Of a stretch of DNA of 35,924 nt, positions 1-7,931 are shown piece by piece. The first letter of the stretch is position 1. Every line of letters starts with the position of its first letter. Source of the DNA: an uncultured Bacilli bacterium (GTDB lineage: Bacteria; Bacillota_I; Bacilli_A; RF39; UBA660). The notes under the pieces are model-generated. The model did not search any database. It was not told the origin of the DNA and saw nothing but the letters and a program-made list of their open reading frames with translations. The stretch lies in assembly GCA_947589735.1 (NCBI GenBank), contig CANQCR010000004.1, positions 1 through 35,924 on the forward strand. Direction: 5' to 3'. The translations under genes were made by a program, and so were the position numbers.

Positions 1-99
1 ATTGATAGTACCTTTATAATGAATTAAATCTACTATATTTCTAGTTGGTGCTATTATGCACGAGATAGACATATTCCAGGACAAAGACCATTTGGTTAT

Positions 100-1416
100 A
101 TGAAATCAGAAGATAAGAAAATGATTGTTGATAATGCTACAAAACCTTATGTAGAAAAGATATTTGATATGTATTTAGAAGGAAAAAGTTTTCAAGCAAT
201 TGCTAATTACTTTAATGAAAATAATATTTATCCTAAAAAGAAATGGAAAGATACAACTATTCAAAAGATTATTGATAATAAAATCTATATGGGTGATTAT
301 GAACAATGGAAACGAATTGGCAAAAAAGAAAATTTACAACCAATTGTTTATATGAATGTTGTTGAGCCAATTATATCTCGTGCTAAATGGGAAGATTGCC
401 AAAGACAAAAAGAGATAAATCAAAGAACTTATACAAGAGATAGAATTTATACTTTTTTTCAAAGACTTAAATGCCCTAATTGTAGTCGTATTATGAAATG
501 TAAAGGTTCTGGTGGTAAGAAAAGAAAGTATATGTATTATACTTGTGAACATTGTCACATTAACTTTAATGAAGATTATGTTGAAAAATTATTAAAAGAT
601 TTTATTTATGATTTACTAGAATACGATATGGCAGTCAAAAAGTTTTTCTTGCCCATTTTAGAAGATAAAACAAATAATTTAGATACAACAACCATTGATA
701 AAGAAATCAAAGATTTAGAAAAACAAAGAGATAGAATTAAAAATGCTTATATTAAAGGTATTGTAGAAATGGAAGATTTTAAAGAAGATTATAAACTTAT
801 TGAAGATAAACTTGCTAATCTTGAAAGTAAAAAATTAGAGTTAGTTAATCTTGAAACTTTTCACTACTCTCCTCACGAACTTCTTGCAGAAAGAGATGTA
901 GAAAGAGAAAAAATGATAAGACTTGATACTTTAAATACTTTGTTAAAAAGTAAATGGAATAGTATGGAAAAGTTTGAAAAACAGGAATTTATATCTAAAT
1001 TTATTGATACTATTGAGATTAAAAAAGATGATAAAGGTAATTATTTACTTGAAAAAATCAACTTTAGAAAAGGCTTTATTAAAGAATTAATTAAATTTTA
1101 TGAAGCAGGAATATTTGATGTTGCTATACCTGTAATGGTAGGAAATGAAGAACAATATATTAAAGGTGGAAGAATGACACAAGAACAACTAGATAAATAT
1201 TTAAATAAAATGAACGACTATTTTGAAACGTCTTTCTATGAAATGTATGAATCAAGTGATAGCAAAGATGATGAAATAATTTATGAATATACACCAAAAT
1301 ATAATGAAAAAATTGTTAGATTTGTTGCTATTTCTAGTGATAGTGAATTTCCTATTTCAAAAGAAAACATTAAAGATAAATACGGTATTGTAAGTTATAA
1401 AAAAGAAAGGATTTGA
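100..1416 (+). CDS. Large serine recombinase, N-terminally truncated (TnpX-like)
   Basis: This is the C-terminal part of a large serine recombinase, the enzyme class that excises and integrates Tn4451-type elements. Residues 1-100 match the post-catalytic 'Recombinase' region. A zinc ribbon follows (C125-x2-C128 and C149-x2-C152), then a long charged coiled coil at about 195-250. The catalytic resolvase domain (about 150 residues with the active Ser) is missing. The family-like sequence reads in frame from about position 58 (RDRHIPGQRPFGY leads into the first Met), but TAA at 25-27 closes the frame, there is no start codon between that stop and 100, and no ribosome site is seen before 100. 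It is therefore either a decayed gene or the tail of one broken just upstream. It lies 6 bp before the TnpV gene. I am confident of the family and unsure of function. Confidence 0.8.
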   Translation: MKSEDKKMIVDNATKPYVEKIFDMYLEGKSFQAIANYFNENNIYPKKKWKDTTIQKIIDNKIYMGDYEQWKRIGKKENLQPIVYMNVVEPIISRAKWEDCQRQKEINQRTYTRDRIYTFFQRLKCPNCSRIMKCKGSGGKKRKYMYYTCEHCHINFNEDYVEKLLKDFIYDLLEYDMAVKKFFLPILEDKTNNLDTTTIDKEIKDLEKQRDRIKNAYIKGIVEMEDFKEDYKLIEDKLANLESKKLELVNLETFHYSPHELLAERDVEREKMIRLDTLNTLLKSKWNSMEKFEKQEFISKFIDTIEIKKDDKGNYLLEKINFRKGFIKELIKFYEAGIFDVAIPVMVGNEEQYIKGGRMTQEQLDKYLNKMNDYFETSFYEMYESSDSKDDEIIYEYTPKYNEKIVRFVAISSDSEFPISKENIKDKYGIVSYKKERI

Positions 1417-1422
1417 TAAATT

Positions 1423-1776
1423 ATGAATATAAAATATAAAAAAATTGGAGATTATTTATTACCAAATTTAGTAATAGATACTCAAAATAATAAACAAATT
1501 GGAAAGTATGGATATTTAAGATTAAACTATATTAAACAAAATAAAAAGGCATTATATCAAACATTATTAATGAAAAATGAACTAACTAATCATCTTTTTT
1601 CAGTCAGTAATGAATGTGAAGAAAGATTAAAAACTTTAATGGATAATTATATAAAAAGTGATGATAGACTATCTGAAAAAAATAAAGAAACTAATCAAAT
1701 TGAATGGGTAAAATTGATGAATAATTATAAGCTAATTGCTGAAGAAATTATTTTAAATGAGATTGTCTATGTTTAA
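1423..1776 (+). CDS. tnpV: TnpV-family transposon protein
   Basis: This 117-residue protein matches the TnpV family, small proteins carried by Tn4451/Tn4453-like mobilizable transposons of Clostridia and relatives. The diagnostic features are the YGYLRLNYIKQ segment near residue 30, the central helix ending in ECEERLKTLM, and the closing pattern EWVKLMNN...AEEIILNEIVY. The biochemical role of TnpV is not known. It follows the serine recombinase fragment after 6 bp and precedes the relaxase, which is the expected company for this family. An AAAGAAAGGA ribosome site lies just upstream and overlaps the end of the recombinase gene, so translation is probably coupled. Confidence 0.85.
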   Translation: MNIKYKKIGDYLLPNLVIDTQNNKQIGKYGYLRLNYIKQNKKALYQTLLMKNELTNHLFSVSNECEERLKTLMDNYIKSDDRLSEKNKETNQIEWVKLMNNYKLIAEEIILNEIVYV

Positions 1777-1785
1777 TTTTTCTCA

Positions 1786-1816
1786 TAAGCGAGCAACGTG
1801 TCGGTACTCCCACCAC
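1786..1816 (+). other. Candidate oriT / nic region
   Basis: A 31-base stretch just before the relaxase gene is strikingly G+C-rich in otherwise AT-rich DNA. It contains CGAGCAACGTGTCGG followed by TACTCCCACCACA. MobP-type relaxases commonly nick a short G/C-rich site immediately upstream of their own gene, and Tn4451-type elements carry oriT before tnpZ. Position and composition are seen; the nicking function is inferred, and no clear inverted repeat flanks the site. Confidence 0.4.
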
Positions 1817-1843
1817 ATTATTTTGAAAGGCTAAACCTTAACT

Positions 1844-3148
1844 ATGGCAACAACATCAATTTGGAGTATTAAAAATAATTTAAAGCAATCTATAAATTAT
1901 ATCATCAATCCAGAAAAAACTATCAACGAAGATTATGGAAAAATAGAAAATTATAATTATCTTGAACTAGATAAAGAATACAATTTTAAGTTAGAAAAAA
2001 CTCACTATGTAAGTTGTCTAAATTGTGATGAAGATGATCCATATAGTGATATGATATTTACAAAAGATATTTTTGGTAAGAAAGATGGAATTCTTGCTTA
2101 TCATGGTTATCAATCTTTTAAGGAAGGAGAAGTAACTGCAGACATTGCTCACGAAATTGGAGTTAAGTTTGCAGAAGAAATGTTTAAAGATTATGAAGTG
2201 GTTGTAGCAACTCATCAAAATACAAATCATATTCACAACCATTTCATAATCAACTCTGTTTCATTTAAAAATGGAAAGAAATACAATAACAATAGAACAA
2301 ATCTAGCAAAATTAAGACATATATCAGATTCTTTATGTGCAGAATATGGATTAAATGTTTTAGATGAAGATATAGGCTATAAAAGTACCTTTAATCACAA
2401 AGTGATTGATAATGATTATTATAAAACCTTAAAAGAAGATTTAGATAATGTAATAAGTTATTCAGTTACTCTTAGACAAGTAATGGATAGAATGAAATTA
2501 TTAGGATATAAAACTTATTCTCGTAATAATGTTATAACTATTTATAGGGATAATTGTGATAAAGTACGAATTGAAAAAGTATTTGGGAATGAATATTCAA
2601 AAGATAGAATAAATGAACGACTATATCAATCAAGACAAATTGTATTTAAACCTATGTCACATAAATCTATATTTGAAGAATATTCTAAAAATAACAAGAC
2701 TCATAAAGGTATCTATGGTTTATATTTATACTATTGCTATTTACTAGGAGTATTTCCAAAGAATCATCCGAAACAATATCTTCCTTATTCTATAAGACAA
2801 GAAATAAAAAAGTTAGATGAATTTTCTGAACAAATTAGATTTATGGCTACTAATAAAATTGAAACAATAGAAGATTTGGAAACCTTCTCCAAAAATAATT
2901 ACGAAGAATATAGAAATCTTATGGGGAAAAGAGAAAATCTTTGGAAAAGATATCATAGAGCAAAAAAAGAAGAAAAACAATCTGAAATACTTGCTGAAAT
3001 AAATGCTATTCAACCTAAAATAAAAGAACTTCGTAAATATGATAACTATTACAAAAATATTAAAAAACAATCTGAATTTATACAAGAAAAGCTCAATAAT
3101 TTTGATAAAGATATACAAAAAGAAAAAGACAGTTGCAGGTCACTTTGA
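1844..3148 (+). CDS. Relaxase / mobilization protein (MobP, TnpZ-like)
   Basis: A conjugative relaxase that would nick oriT and stay covalently attached to the transferred strand, allowing the element to be mobilized by a helper. The N-terminus has the family signature IW-x-IK then INYIINPEKT, with Tyr19 as the likely catalytic tyrosine. Motif III is H124 followed by H129-x-H131-x-H133, the HUH metal site. The C-terminal half (about 310-434) is a charged coiled coil. At 434 residues it is within the normal range for small mobilization relaxases and looks intact, unlike the recombinase upstream. The ribosome site is weak: GAAAGG sits 13 bases before ATG. No type IV secretion genes are seen in the window, so the element would be mobilizable rather than self-transmissible. 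Confidence 0.9.
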   Translation: MATTSIWSIKNNLKQSINYIINPEKTINEDYGKIENYNYLELDKEYNFKLEKTHYVSCLNCDEDDPYSDMIFTKDIFGKKDGILAYHGYQSFKEGEVTADIAHEIGVKFAEEMFKDYEVVVATHQNTNHIHNHFIINSVSFKNGKKYNNNRTNLAKLRHISDSLCAEYGLNVLDEDIGYKSTFNHKVIDNDYYKTLKEDLDNVISYSVTLRQVMDRMKLLGYKTYSRNNVITIYRDNCDKVRIEKVFGNEYSKDRINERLYQSRQIVFKPMSHKSIFEEYSKNNKTHKGIYGLYLYYCYLLGVFPKNHPKQYLPYSIRQEIKKLDEFSEQIRFMATNKIETIEDLETFSKNNYEEYRNLMGKRENLWKRYHRAKKEEKQSEILAEINAIQPKIKELRKYDNYYKNIKKQSEFIQEKLNNFDKDIQKEKDSCRSL

Positions 3149-3164
3149 CTGAAATTGTCTTTTT
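3123..3164. terminator. Bidirectional terminator after the relaxase
   Basis: The arms AAAAAGACAGTT and AATTGTCTTTTT pair over 12 bp with one G-T, and an inner stem GGTCA/TGACT sits in the loop. The relaxase stop codon lies within the hairpin. Both strands carry T-rich sequence after the stem, so it probably also ends the convergent HNH/methyltransferase transcript. Confidence 0.75.
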
Positions 3165-3190
3165 ACTTTAATTATACATCTTTTGTTTTG

Positions 3191-4153
3191 TTACTTTTTA
3201 AACACAAATTCCCTATGATAAAATAAATATTCCTCTCTACCTTCAGTTGGCAACATTCGTATTTTTTTACCATTAAATATATCAAGTCTTTTTTGATTCA
3301 TAGGGGAAATCCATGGAGAAACTAACATAGTTCCATCACTTTCGAACGAAATAAATCCTCTATCAAATAGTTTGTCGTAAGTAGGTGTAAACATAAAACC
3401 ATTTTTAGGATCTGTTTTTTCAAAATTATTTGATACAACCCATGGTTTTATATGCGATGCGATTAACAATCTTTCATCATTAACCATTGTAATAGGACAA
3501 AAAGGACATTCTTCTAATAATTTTTCCCTATATTTTCCTTGTCCTACTCTAGATTTTATAATTGTTTCCCTTTCAGAAGTTGTAATATTATTATCATCTT
3601 CAATATTTTCTATTGCAGTTTCATGTAAAGAATCTATATTATATTCAATAAATGGTCTAAAATAATATAGTAATTCGTTATCTTTTTTTAATTTTAAAAC
3701 AGCTAAATATGAAATGTTAGGTAAAGAAATCTCCCTTATTAAATCATAAGCTTTAGACTGTGAATTAATATATATTCTAGGTGGTTGAACATCAACTCTG
3801 TAAATATTAAAATATAAGTATTCTTCTTCCATACTAGATATTAATTCTAAATGTTTATAATATATTGATGGCATATTTTCTTTATTTCTATATTCTTGGT
3901 CAGGATGCATATATTCATTTTCGCAATCTGTTAAATATTTTAACAAATCATCTTTTTTTATTACACACTTACCATCAAAATTTTCAAAAAATTCTAGAGT
4001 TGAGTTATCCGTAGTTTGACCAACATAAAATTTTGCCTCACCATGACCACTCCCAATCTTATTAGAATCTTTTACAAAACAATCAGGTATAGTCATAGAT
4101 TCTTTTGTATCTATAATTTCATACTCTTCTCCATCAATAACCAAATTATTCAC
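3191..4153 (-). CDS. HNH endonuclease, probable restriction enzyme
   Basis: The C-terminal third (about 205-290) is an HNH_2-type nuclease domain: VGQGKYREKL, then C216-P-F-C219, ASHIKPW with H234 as the general base, N251 in NGFMFTP, and YDKLFDRGFISF. The first 200 residues match no family I recognise and may bind DNA. The start is GTG at 4153-4151; its first bases overlap the end of the methyltransferase gene by 8 bp (GTGAATAA), so translation is coupled. A nuclease directly downstream of a cytosine-5 methyltransferase is the usual layout of a type II restriction-modification system, with the methyltransferase made first to protect the host. The recognition sequence cannot be read from the DNA. 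It could instead be a non-restriction HNH nuclease, but context makes that less likely. Confidence 0.82.
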   Translation of the reverse strand: MNNLVIDGEEYEIIDTKESMTIPDCFVKDSNKIGSGHGEAKFYVGQTTDNSTLEFFENFDGKCVIKKDDLLKYLTDCENEYMHPDQEYRNKENMPSIYYKHLELISSMEEEYLYFNIYRVDVQPPRIYINSQSKAYDLIREISLPNISYLAVLKLKKDNELLYYFRPFIEYNIDSLHETAIENIEDDNNITTSERETIIKSRVGQGKYREKLLEECPFCPITMVNDERLLIASHIKPWVVSNNFEKTDPKNGFMFTPTYDKLFDRGFISFESDGTMLVSPWISPMNQKRLDIFNGKKIRMLPTEGREEYLFYHREFVFKK

Positions 4154-5363
4154 TTAAATCACCATCCTCAAATATAGACATATCTAACTGTTTTAATATT
4201 TCTATGAAATTATTTGAAACAATGCTATTACCAGCTTGCTTATACATTTGAGTATCACTAACAACAATTTTAAATCTATCATCAAATCCCATTAATCTTA
4301 AGCATTCTCTAGGAGTTAATTTCCTAATTCTATTACCATTTGAAATGTAGTTATCCACTCCAGCACGATGCATTTTGCCCATAGTTGATAATAAAGGTCT
4401 AGCAATATCTAAATTTATTTCAGGTTTAGAATAAAAGTTTTTAGTTCCTGTTTTCATTACATATTCTGCAACTTTGTCAGATAAATAATATTTTTCATCT
4501 ATATTTCTTGGACCTTCACAAATAAAATCACCATGCCAATTAAATTGTTGATTTGCCTTTTCACATAAGGCAATTTCGCCATTAATTTGAGTATATCTTT
4601 TTTGAAGGTTTTTCTCACTTGTAACAAAGGCAATTCCCTTATCATTTAAGTAATATTTTGAATCAGGATTATCTTCTAATAAATCCTTCATTGTTATTTC
4701 AAGTTTTATAGGTTTAGGAAATTTAAAATTAACAGAATGATCTTTAAAACCTACTACAAACAATCTTTCTCTATTTTGAGGAATTCCATAATCTTTTGAA
4801 TTCATAACTTGCTTCGTTATTTTATAACCTAATTTTTTAAATTCTTTTTCAATCGTTTTCCAAGTTTCACCACCATTATGATTTAATATTCCTTTAACAT
4901 TTTCATATATAAACATTTTAGGTTGAATCTCATTAACCAATCTACAAAATTGAAATATCAAAAGCCCTCTAGCATCATCCAAACCTTTTCTTTTTCCAAC
5001 CATAGAAAATGATTGACATGGACTTCCACCCACAAAAAGATCAACCTTACCTTTATAATCAGTGCCATCTAACAATTTTATGTCTAAATGAAAATCATCT
5101 TCTGCAATTTTATAATTTGCCATATAACTTTTTTTTACATAATTTTGTTTTGTACTTTGGGAAGCATATAATTGGTCAACATATTCCTTTTTTTCTCTTT
5201 TTGTATGCATTTTTTTAATCTTTTGCAATTCCACATTCTCATCATAAGTTACAGGAATATCACCATTATCACAAGCAAATACAATTTTATGTGGAATTTC
5301 TAGTCTATCTAGAGCATGTTCTATAGATCCAATTCCACTAAATACTGTTGCGACTCTTATCAT
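4146..5363 (-). CDS. DNA (cytosine-5-)-methyltransferase
   Basis: Transfers a methyl group from S-adenosylmethionine to carbon 5 of cytosine in a specific DNA site. The ordered C5 motifs are present: motif I VFSGIG at 8-13, motif IV GGSPCQSFS with catalytic Cys116, motif VI ENV at 154-156, motif VIII QNRER at 196-200, a target-recognition region at about 215-345, then RKLTPRECLRLMGF and QAGNSI near the end. At 405 residues it is full length. A strong TAAGGAGG ribosome site sits 7 bases before the ATG. It leads the operon with the HNH nuclease. Between motifs I and IV there is a charged insertion with KKMHTKREKKE, slightly long for the family. No vsr-like repair gene is seen. Confidence 0.95.
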   Translation of the reverse strand: MIRVATVFSGIGSIEHALDRLEIPHKIVFACDNGDIPVTYDENVELQKIKKMHTKREKKEYVDQLYASQSTKQNYVKKSYMANYKIAEDDFHLDIKLLDGTDYKGKVDLFVGGSPCQSFSMVGKRKGLDDARGLLIFQFCRLVNEIQPKMFIYENVKGILNHNGGETWKTIEKEFKKLGYKITKQVMNSKDYGIPQNRERLFVVGFKDHSVNFKFPKPIKLEITMKDLLEDNPDSKYYLNDKGIAFVTSEKNLQKRYTQINGEIALCEKANQQFNWHGDFICEGPRNIDEKYYLSDKVAEYVMKTGTKNFYSKPEINLDIARPLLSTMGKMHRAGVDNYISNGNRIRKLTPRECLRLMGFDDRFKIVVSDTQMYKQAGNSIVSNNFIEILKQLDMSIFEDGDLSE

Positions 5364-5385
5364 ATCTTTACCTCCTTACTTTTAA

Positions 5386-5391
5386 AGTATA
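5386..5391 (-). promoter_or_regulatory. Extended -10 promoter for the restriction-modification operon
   Basis: Read on the - strand, TGATATACT is an extended -10 element about 22 bases before the methyltransferase ATG. The -35 hexamer is poor (CAGACT at 17-bp spacing). It suggests that the pair has its own promoter, separate from the Schlafen operon upstream. Confidence 0.45.
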
Positions 5392-5444
5392 TCATAATTT
5401 TTAATTAAAGTCTGGTATTGAAAATAAATTTTATTCAATTTTTA

Positions 5445-6638
5445 TTAAAGTCCAATATATTTTTCATTTTTATATGCTTTACATGAATCATAACCGCAAG
5501 CGTTCCAAATTGAATCAAATATTGGTTTTAATATGTATTCAGCTTCAATGTCAAAATTATCAACATATAAATTATCAATTAATAATAAATCTCTATCTAT
5601 TTCTCCATATATATCAAAAAAATCGTTAGAAGGTATTGTAAAACCTTTAGCGTTCAAAATAGAACATGAAATTATTATTGGTGAACTTATTCCAACACTA
5701 TAAAAGTATTCTTTTACTTCCTTAAAATCTTCAATAATTTTATTTATAATTTGATATCCATTAATCATATCAATAATAGGAGTTGGTCTTATATTTTCAA
5801 CAGCAAAATTTTTTTTAAAGAAATTAGTTGTTGCCTTTTCTATAATTCCATTTTTATTATATATGGCATACGAACTTTTATCATTTTCTTTATAATCTAT
5901 TGCTATTCCATCAATGGTTATCCTTTTAGAATAACCATAACCAAGTGCTTTCGAATTAGATTTATTCATAGCTTCATCAATATTTTTAATAGTTAATTGG
6001 CTAAGTTCATTAAAAGATACTAATGGAATATAATGTATAACAAATATAGGGGAATCTATAATTAATTTATCATATTTATTAGCTAATATTTCACAATATC
6101 TTTCCATCTTAAATTCTTCAATTCTTTTTTCTAAACTTAGTCCAGAATTAAAAGATATTCTTAATTCATTAACATCCATTTGATATTTTCCTTTGTTATT
6201 TCTAGTATAAAATTTATTATGTCCTTTATATTCCACTCTGTGAGGTGCAATCAAACTTTGGGGAATCCTTATAATCAATACACCTTTTTTTTCCTCAACC
6301 ATAATTATTTTATAGTCAATATTTAAAATTGTTGGTTCTATTGATTGTCTAATAAAGTCTTCTAACTTTCTTATTAATACATCTTCATTTTCAAATTTTA
6401 TTCCAAGAATTTTAGAAGGGATTTTTTCATTATCATCTTCTTCAACGCCAAAAATGATATCTCCACCATTAGCATTTGCAAATGATGATATATCAGCTAA
6501 AAATTCTTTTTTATCAGAATCTGTCAAAATATTTAATTCTTTTTTATACTCTAATTTCTTGTTTTCACATACGCTATTATCTATTAAAGACTGAATATCC
6601 TCAATATTTAATTTATCAATTTGCTTATTAAAAATCAT
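5445..6638 (-). CDS. Schlafen/AlbA_2 domain protein
   Basis: The N-terminal half carries an AlbA_2 (Schlafen-like, divergent AAA_4) domain at about 25-160: ENKKLEYKKEL, then ISSFANANGGDIIFGVEED, and a later APHRVEYKGHNKFYTRNNKGKY segment. Related bacterial proteins are annotated as transcriptional regulators or found in anti-phage loci, and some Schlafen domains are RNA nucleases. Residues about 165-397 have no family I recognise and could be a sensor. An AGGAGG ribosome site lies 8 bases before the ATG. It follows the two-membrane-segment gene by 50 bp in the same direction with no clear promoter between, so the two probably form an operon. Position beside a restriction-modification pair suggests defence; that is inference. 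Confidence 0.75.
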   Translation of the reverse strand: MIFNKQIDKLNIEDIQSLIDNSVCENKKLEYKKELNILTDSDKKEFLADISSFANANGGDIIFGVEEDDNEKIPSKILGIKFENEDVLIRKLEDFIRQSIEPTILNIDYKIIMVEEKKGVLIIRIPQSLIAPHRVEYKGHNKFYTRNNKGKYQMDVNELRISFNSGLSLEKRIEEFKMERYCEILANKYDKLIIDSPIFVIHYIPLVSFNELSQLTIKNIDEAMNKSNSKALGYGYSKRITIDGIAIDYKENDKSSYAIYNKNGIIEKATTNFFKKNFAVENIRPTPIIDMINGYQIINKIIEDFKEVKEYFYSVGISSPIIISCSILNAKGFTIPSNDFFDIYGEIDRDLLLIDNLYVDNFDIEAEYILKPIFDSIWNACGYDSCKAYKNEKYIGL

Positions 6639-6688
6639 AATTTTTCCTCCTAAAAAACTTTAATATAATTAAATAAATTGCAAAATTA

Positions 6689-7627
6689 TTAATTATCATT
6701 ATTTTTGTAATAAGTGTATTCAATGATGGGATAATGTTGCATTTTTTCTTCTTTACATTTATATATGATTTTTGCTCTAAATTCTTCTATTTTATCATCC
6801 ATTTCATCACAAAAATATGAATATATAATATTACATTCTAGATCTTTTTTCTTTTTCTTTTCTTCCCTAAATAATTTATTTTGATTTTCGAATAGAATAC
6901 TTAATAATACATCAGGCCTATTAGCTTCACCATTTTTATAAAGTTTAAAATGATAACAAACATTGTATTTTAATTCATCATACATATTTCGGAGTGGCTC
7001 ATAAATGTTTTCATGTAATTTCAAATATTGTCTCTTTCCAGTAAAAAATTGCACATCTCCTAACATATTATTAAATTCAAGAAAAGAATAATTATTTAGA
7101 TTCAAATATTGATCTATTATTTTATCCAATTGTTCCAATATTTTTTTTCTTTCACTATCAATTAATGAATCCAAATATTTTTTAATTTCCTTTTTTGGCA
7201 TGCCTTTTATATCATTTTTATGGTATTGAAAATAGTAATTATAAATTTTATCATATGCTTCATGTTTATCGCCAAATAGCAATTTATCTTCTTCAGTTTG
7301 TCTAAATAACCACTCATTTATATAATCCACCACCAATTTATCATTGATGTTAGAATGTATTGGTTTTATTTTACGCAATTGTATATTCAATTTTCTGCTT
7401 TCATTCCATATTTTTTCTAAAAGTTGAGTTTTAGCAACTCTATATTCTGTAATTGATATTAAAAATACTACAAATGAACTGCCAAACAATCCAAGCGATA
7501 TATTATAAATATATTCATATCCATTATTTTCATAATAATAGTTTAAAAAGAAAAACACAGAAAAAAGTATAAACGATATTATAGATATGGTTATAGACAA
7601 CTTTAAAGTTTTACATTTTGTCTTCAT
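6689..7627 (-). CDS. Unrecognised protein with two membrane segments
   Basis: I do not recognise a family. Two hydrophobic segments at about 9-30 and 40-61 form a membrane hairpin, followed by about 250 mostly charged, helical residues predicted to lie in the cytoplasm, including a Lys/Glu-rich stretch near 250-260. Membrane hairpins joined to a cytosolic domain are common among abortive-infection effectors, but also among unrelated proteins. It is the first gene of an operon with the Schlafen-like protein and has its own promoter (7663-7691) and a GGAGAT ribosome site. A candidate small RNA starts divergently from the same intergenic region. It is unusually AT-rich and Lys/Asn/Tyr-rich, in line with recent acquisition. 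Confidence 0.6.
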   Translation of the reverse strand: MKTKCKTLKLSITISIISFILFSVFFFLNYYYENNGYEYIYNISLGLFGSSFVVFLISITEYRVAKTQLLEKIWNESRKLNIQLRKIKPIHSNINDKLVVDYINEWLFRQTEEDKLLFGDKHEAYDKIYNYYFQYHKNDIKGMPKKEIKKYLDSLIDSERKKILEQLDKIIDQYLNLNNYSFLEFNNMLGDVQFFTGKRQYLKLHENIYEPLRNMYDELKYNVCYHFKLYKNGEANRPDVLLSILFENQNKLFREEKKKKKDLECNIIYSYFCDEMDDKIEEFRAKIIYKCKEEKMQHYPIIEYTYYKNNDN

Positions 7628-7662
7628 TATTCATCTCCTATTAATGGTCTAAATCTACTAAA

Positions 7663-7691
7663 ATTATACTATATTTAAAATAAACTATCTA
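7663..7691 (-). promoter_or_regulatory. Promoter of the two-TM/Schlafen operon
   Basis: On the - strand, -35 TAGATA and -10 TATAAT are separated by 17 bp, giving a leader of about 30 bases before the ATG at 7627. It lies back to back with the + strand promoter at 7700-7727, with 8 bp between the two -35 boxes. Confidence 0.6.
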
Positions 7692-7699
7692 TAAATCTA

Positions 7700-7727
7700 T
7701 TGAAAAAATCACAAAAACTGATATAAT
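7700..7727 (+). promoter_or_regulatory. Strong promoter of the candidate small RNA
   Basis: -35 TTGAAA, a 16-bp spacer, and an extended -10 TGATATAAT (perfect TATAAT at 7722-7727). The predicted start is near 7734. There is no ATG between this promoter and the terminator at 7805-7836, so it does not drive a recognisable protein gene. Confidence 0.65.
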
Positions 7728-7733
7728 TAATTT

Positions 7734-7836
7734 AGTTGATTTAGTCAATCTTGGGAGTATAATTTTTCGAATATAAGTAAAGTTATCGCTCCATTTTAAA
7801 AAGTAGACTAGTCTTTGTATAAAGACTAGTCTTTTT
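7734..7836 (+). ncRNA. Candidate small RNA, about 103 nt
   Basis: A complete transcription unit without a reading frame: an extended -10 promoter just upstream and a perfect 12-bp hairpin with five Ts at the end. Inside, GGAG (7754-7757) can pair with CTCC (7789-7792) and ATAAT (7759-7763) with GTTAT (7782-7786), closing an 18-base AT-rich loop. TTGA/TCAA near the 5' end can form a further small stem. It matches no RNA family I know (not tmRNA, 6S, SRP or RNase P). It starts divergently from the two-TM/Schlafen operon. An alternative is that the hairpin simply ends the - strand gene at 7932 and the promoter is fortuitous. The rest of this gene-free stretch, 7837-7931, is AT-rich with nothing else recognisable. 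Confidence 0.45.
7805..7836. terminator. Perfect 12-bp terminator hairpin
   Basis: AGACTAGTCTTT (7805-7816), loop GTAT, AAAGACTAGTCT (7821-7832), then four more Ts on the + strand. On the - strand the stem is followed by ACTTTTT, so it may also end the transcript of the gene at 7932-8576. Confidence 0.8.
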
Positions 7837-7931
7837 GTTCCATGCTATCGTAAAGTAAAATAACACAATAATCATATTAGACTTTTAACTATTGAATAGT
7901 TTGTTTAGAAATTCTTAATTAAAGTACAAAT

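Noticed and set aside
2018-3118. Long open frames on the - strand inside the relaxase gene
   Set aside because: They are low-complexity Ile/Phe-rich antisense frames of a Lys/Asn-rich gene, without ribosome sites or family resemblance.
7734-7836. tRNA- or tmRNA-like 3' end (TTCGAA and CTCCA)
   Set aside because: The stems do not fit a T-arm or acceptor, and no D-arm, anticodon arm or CCA end can be drawn.
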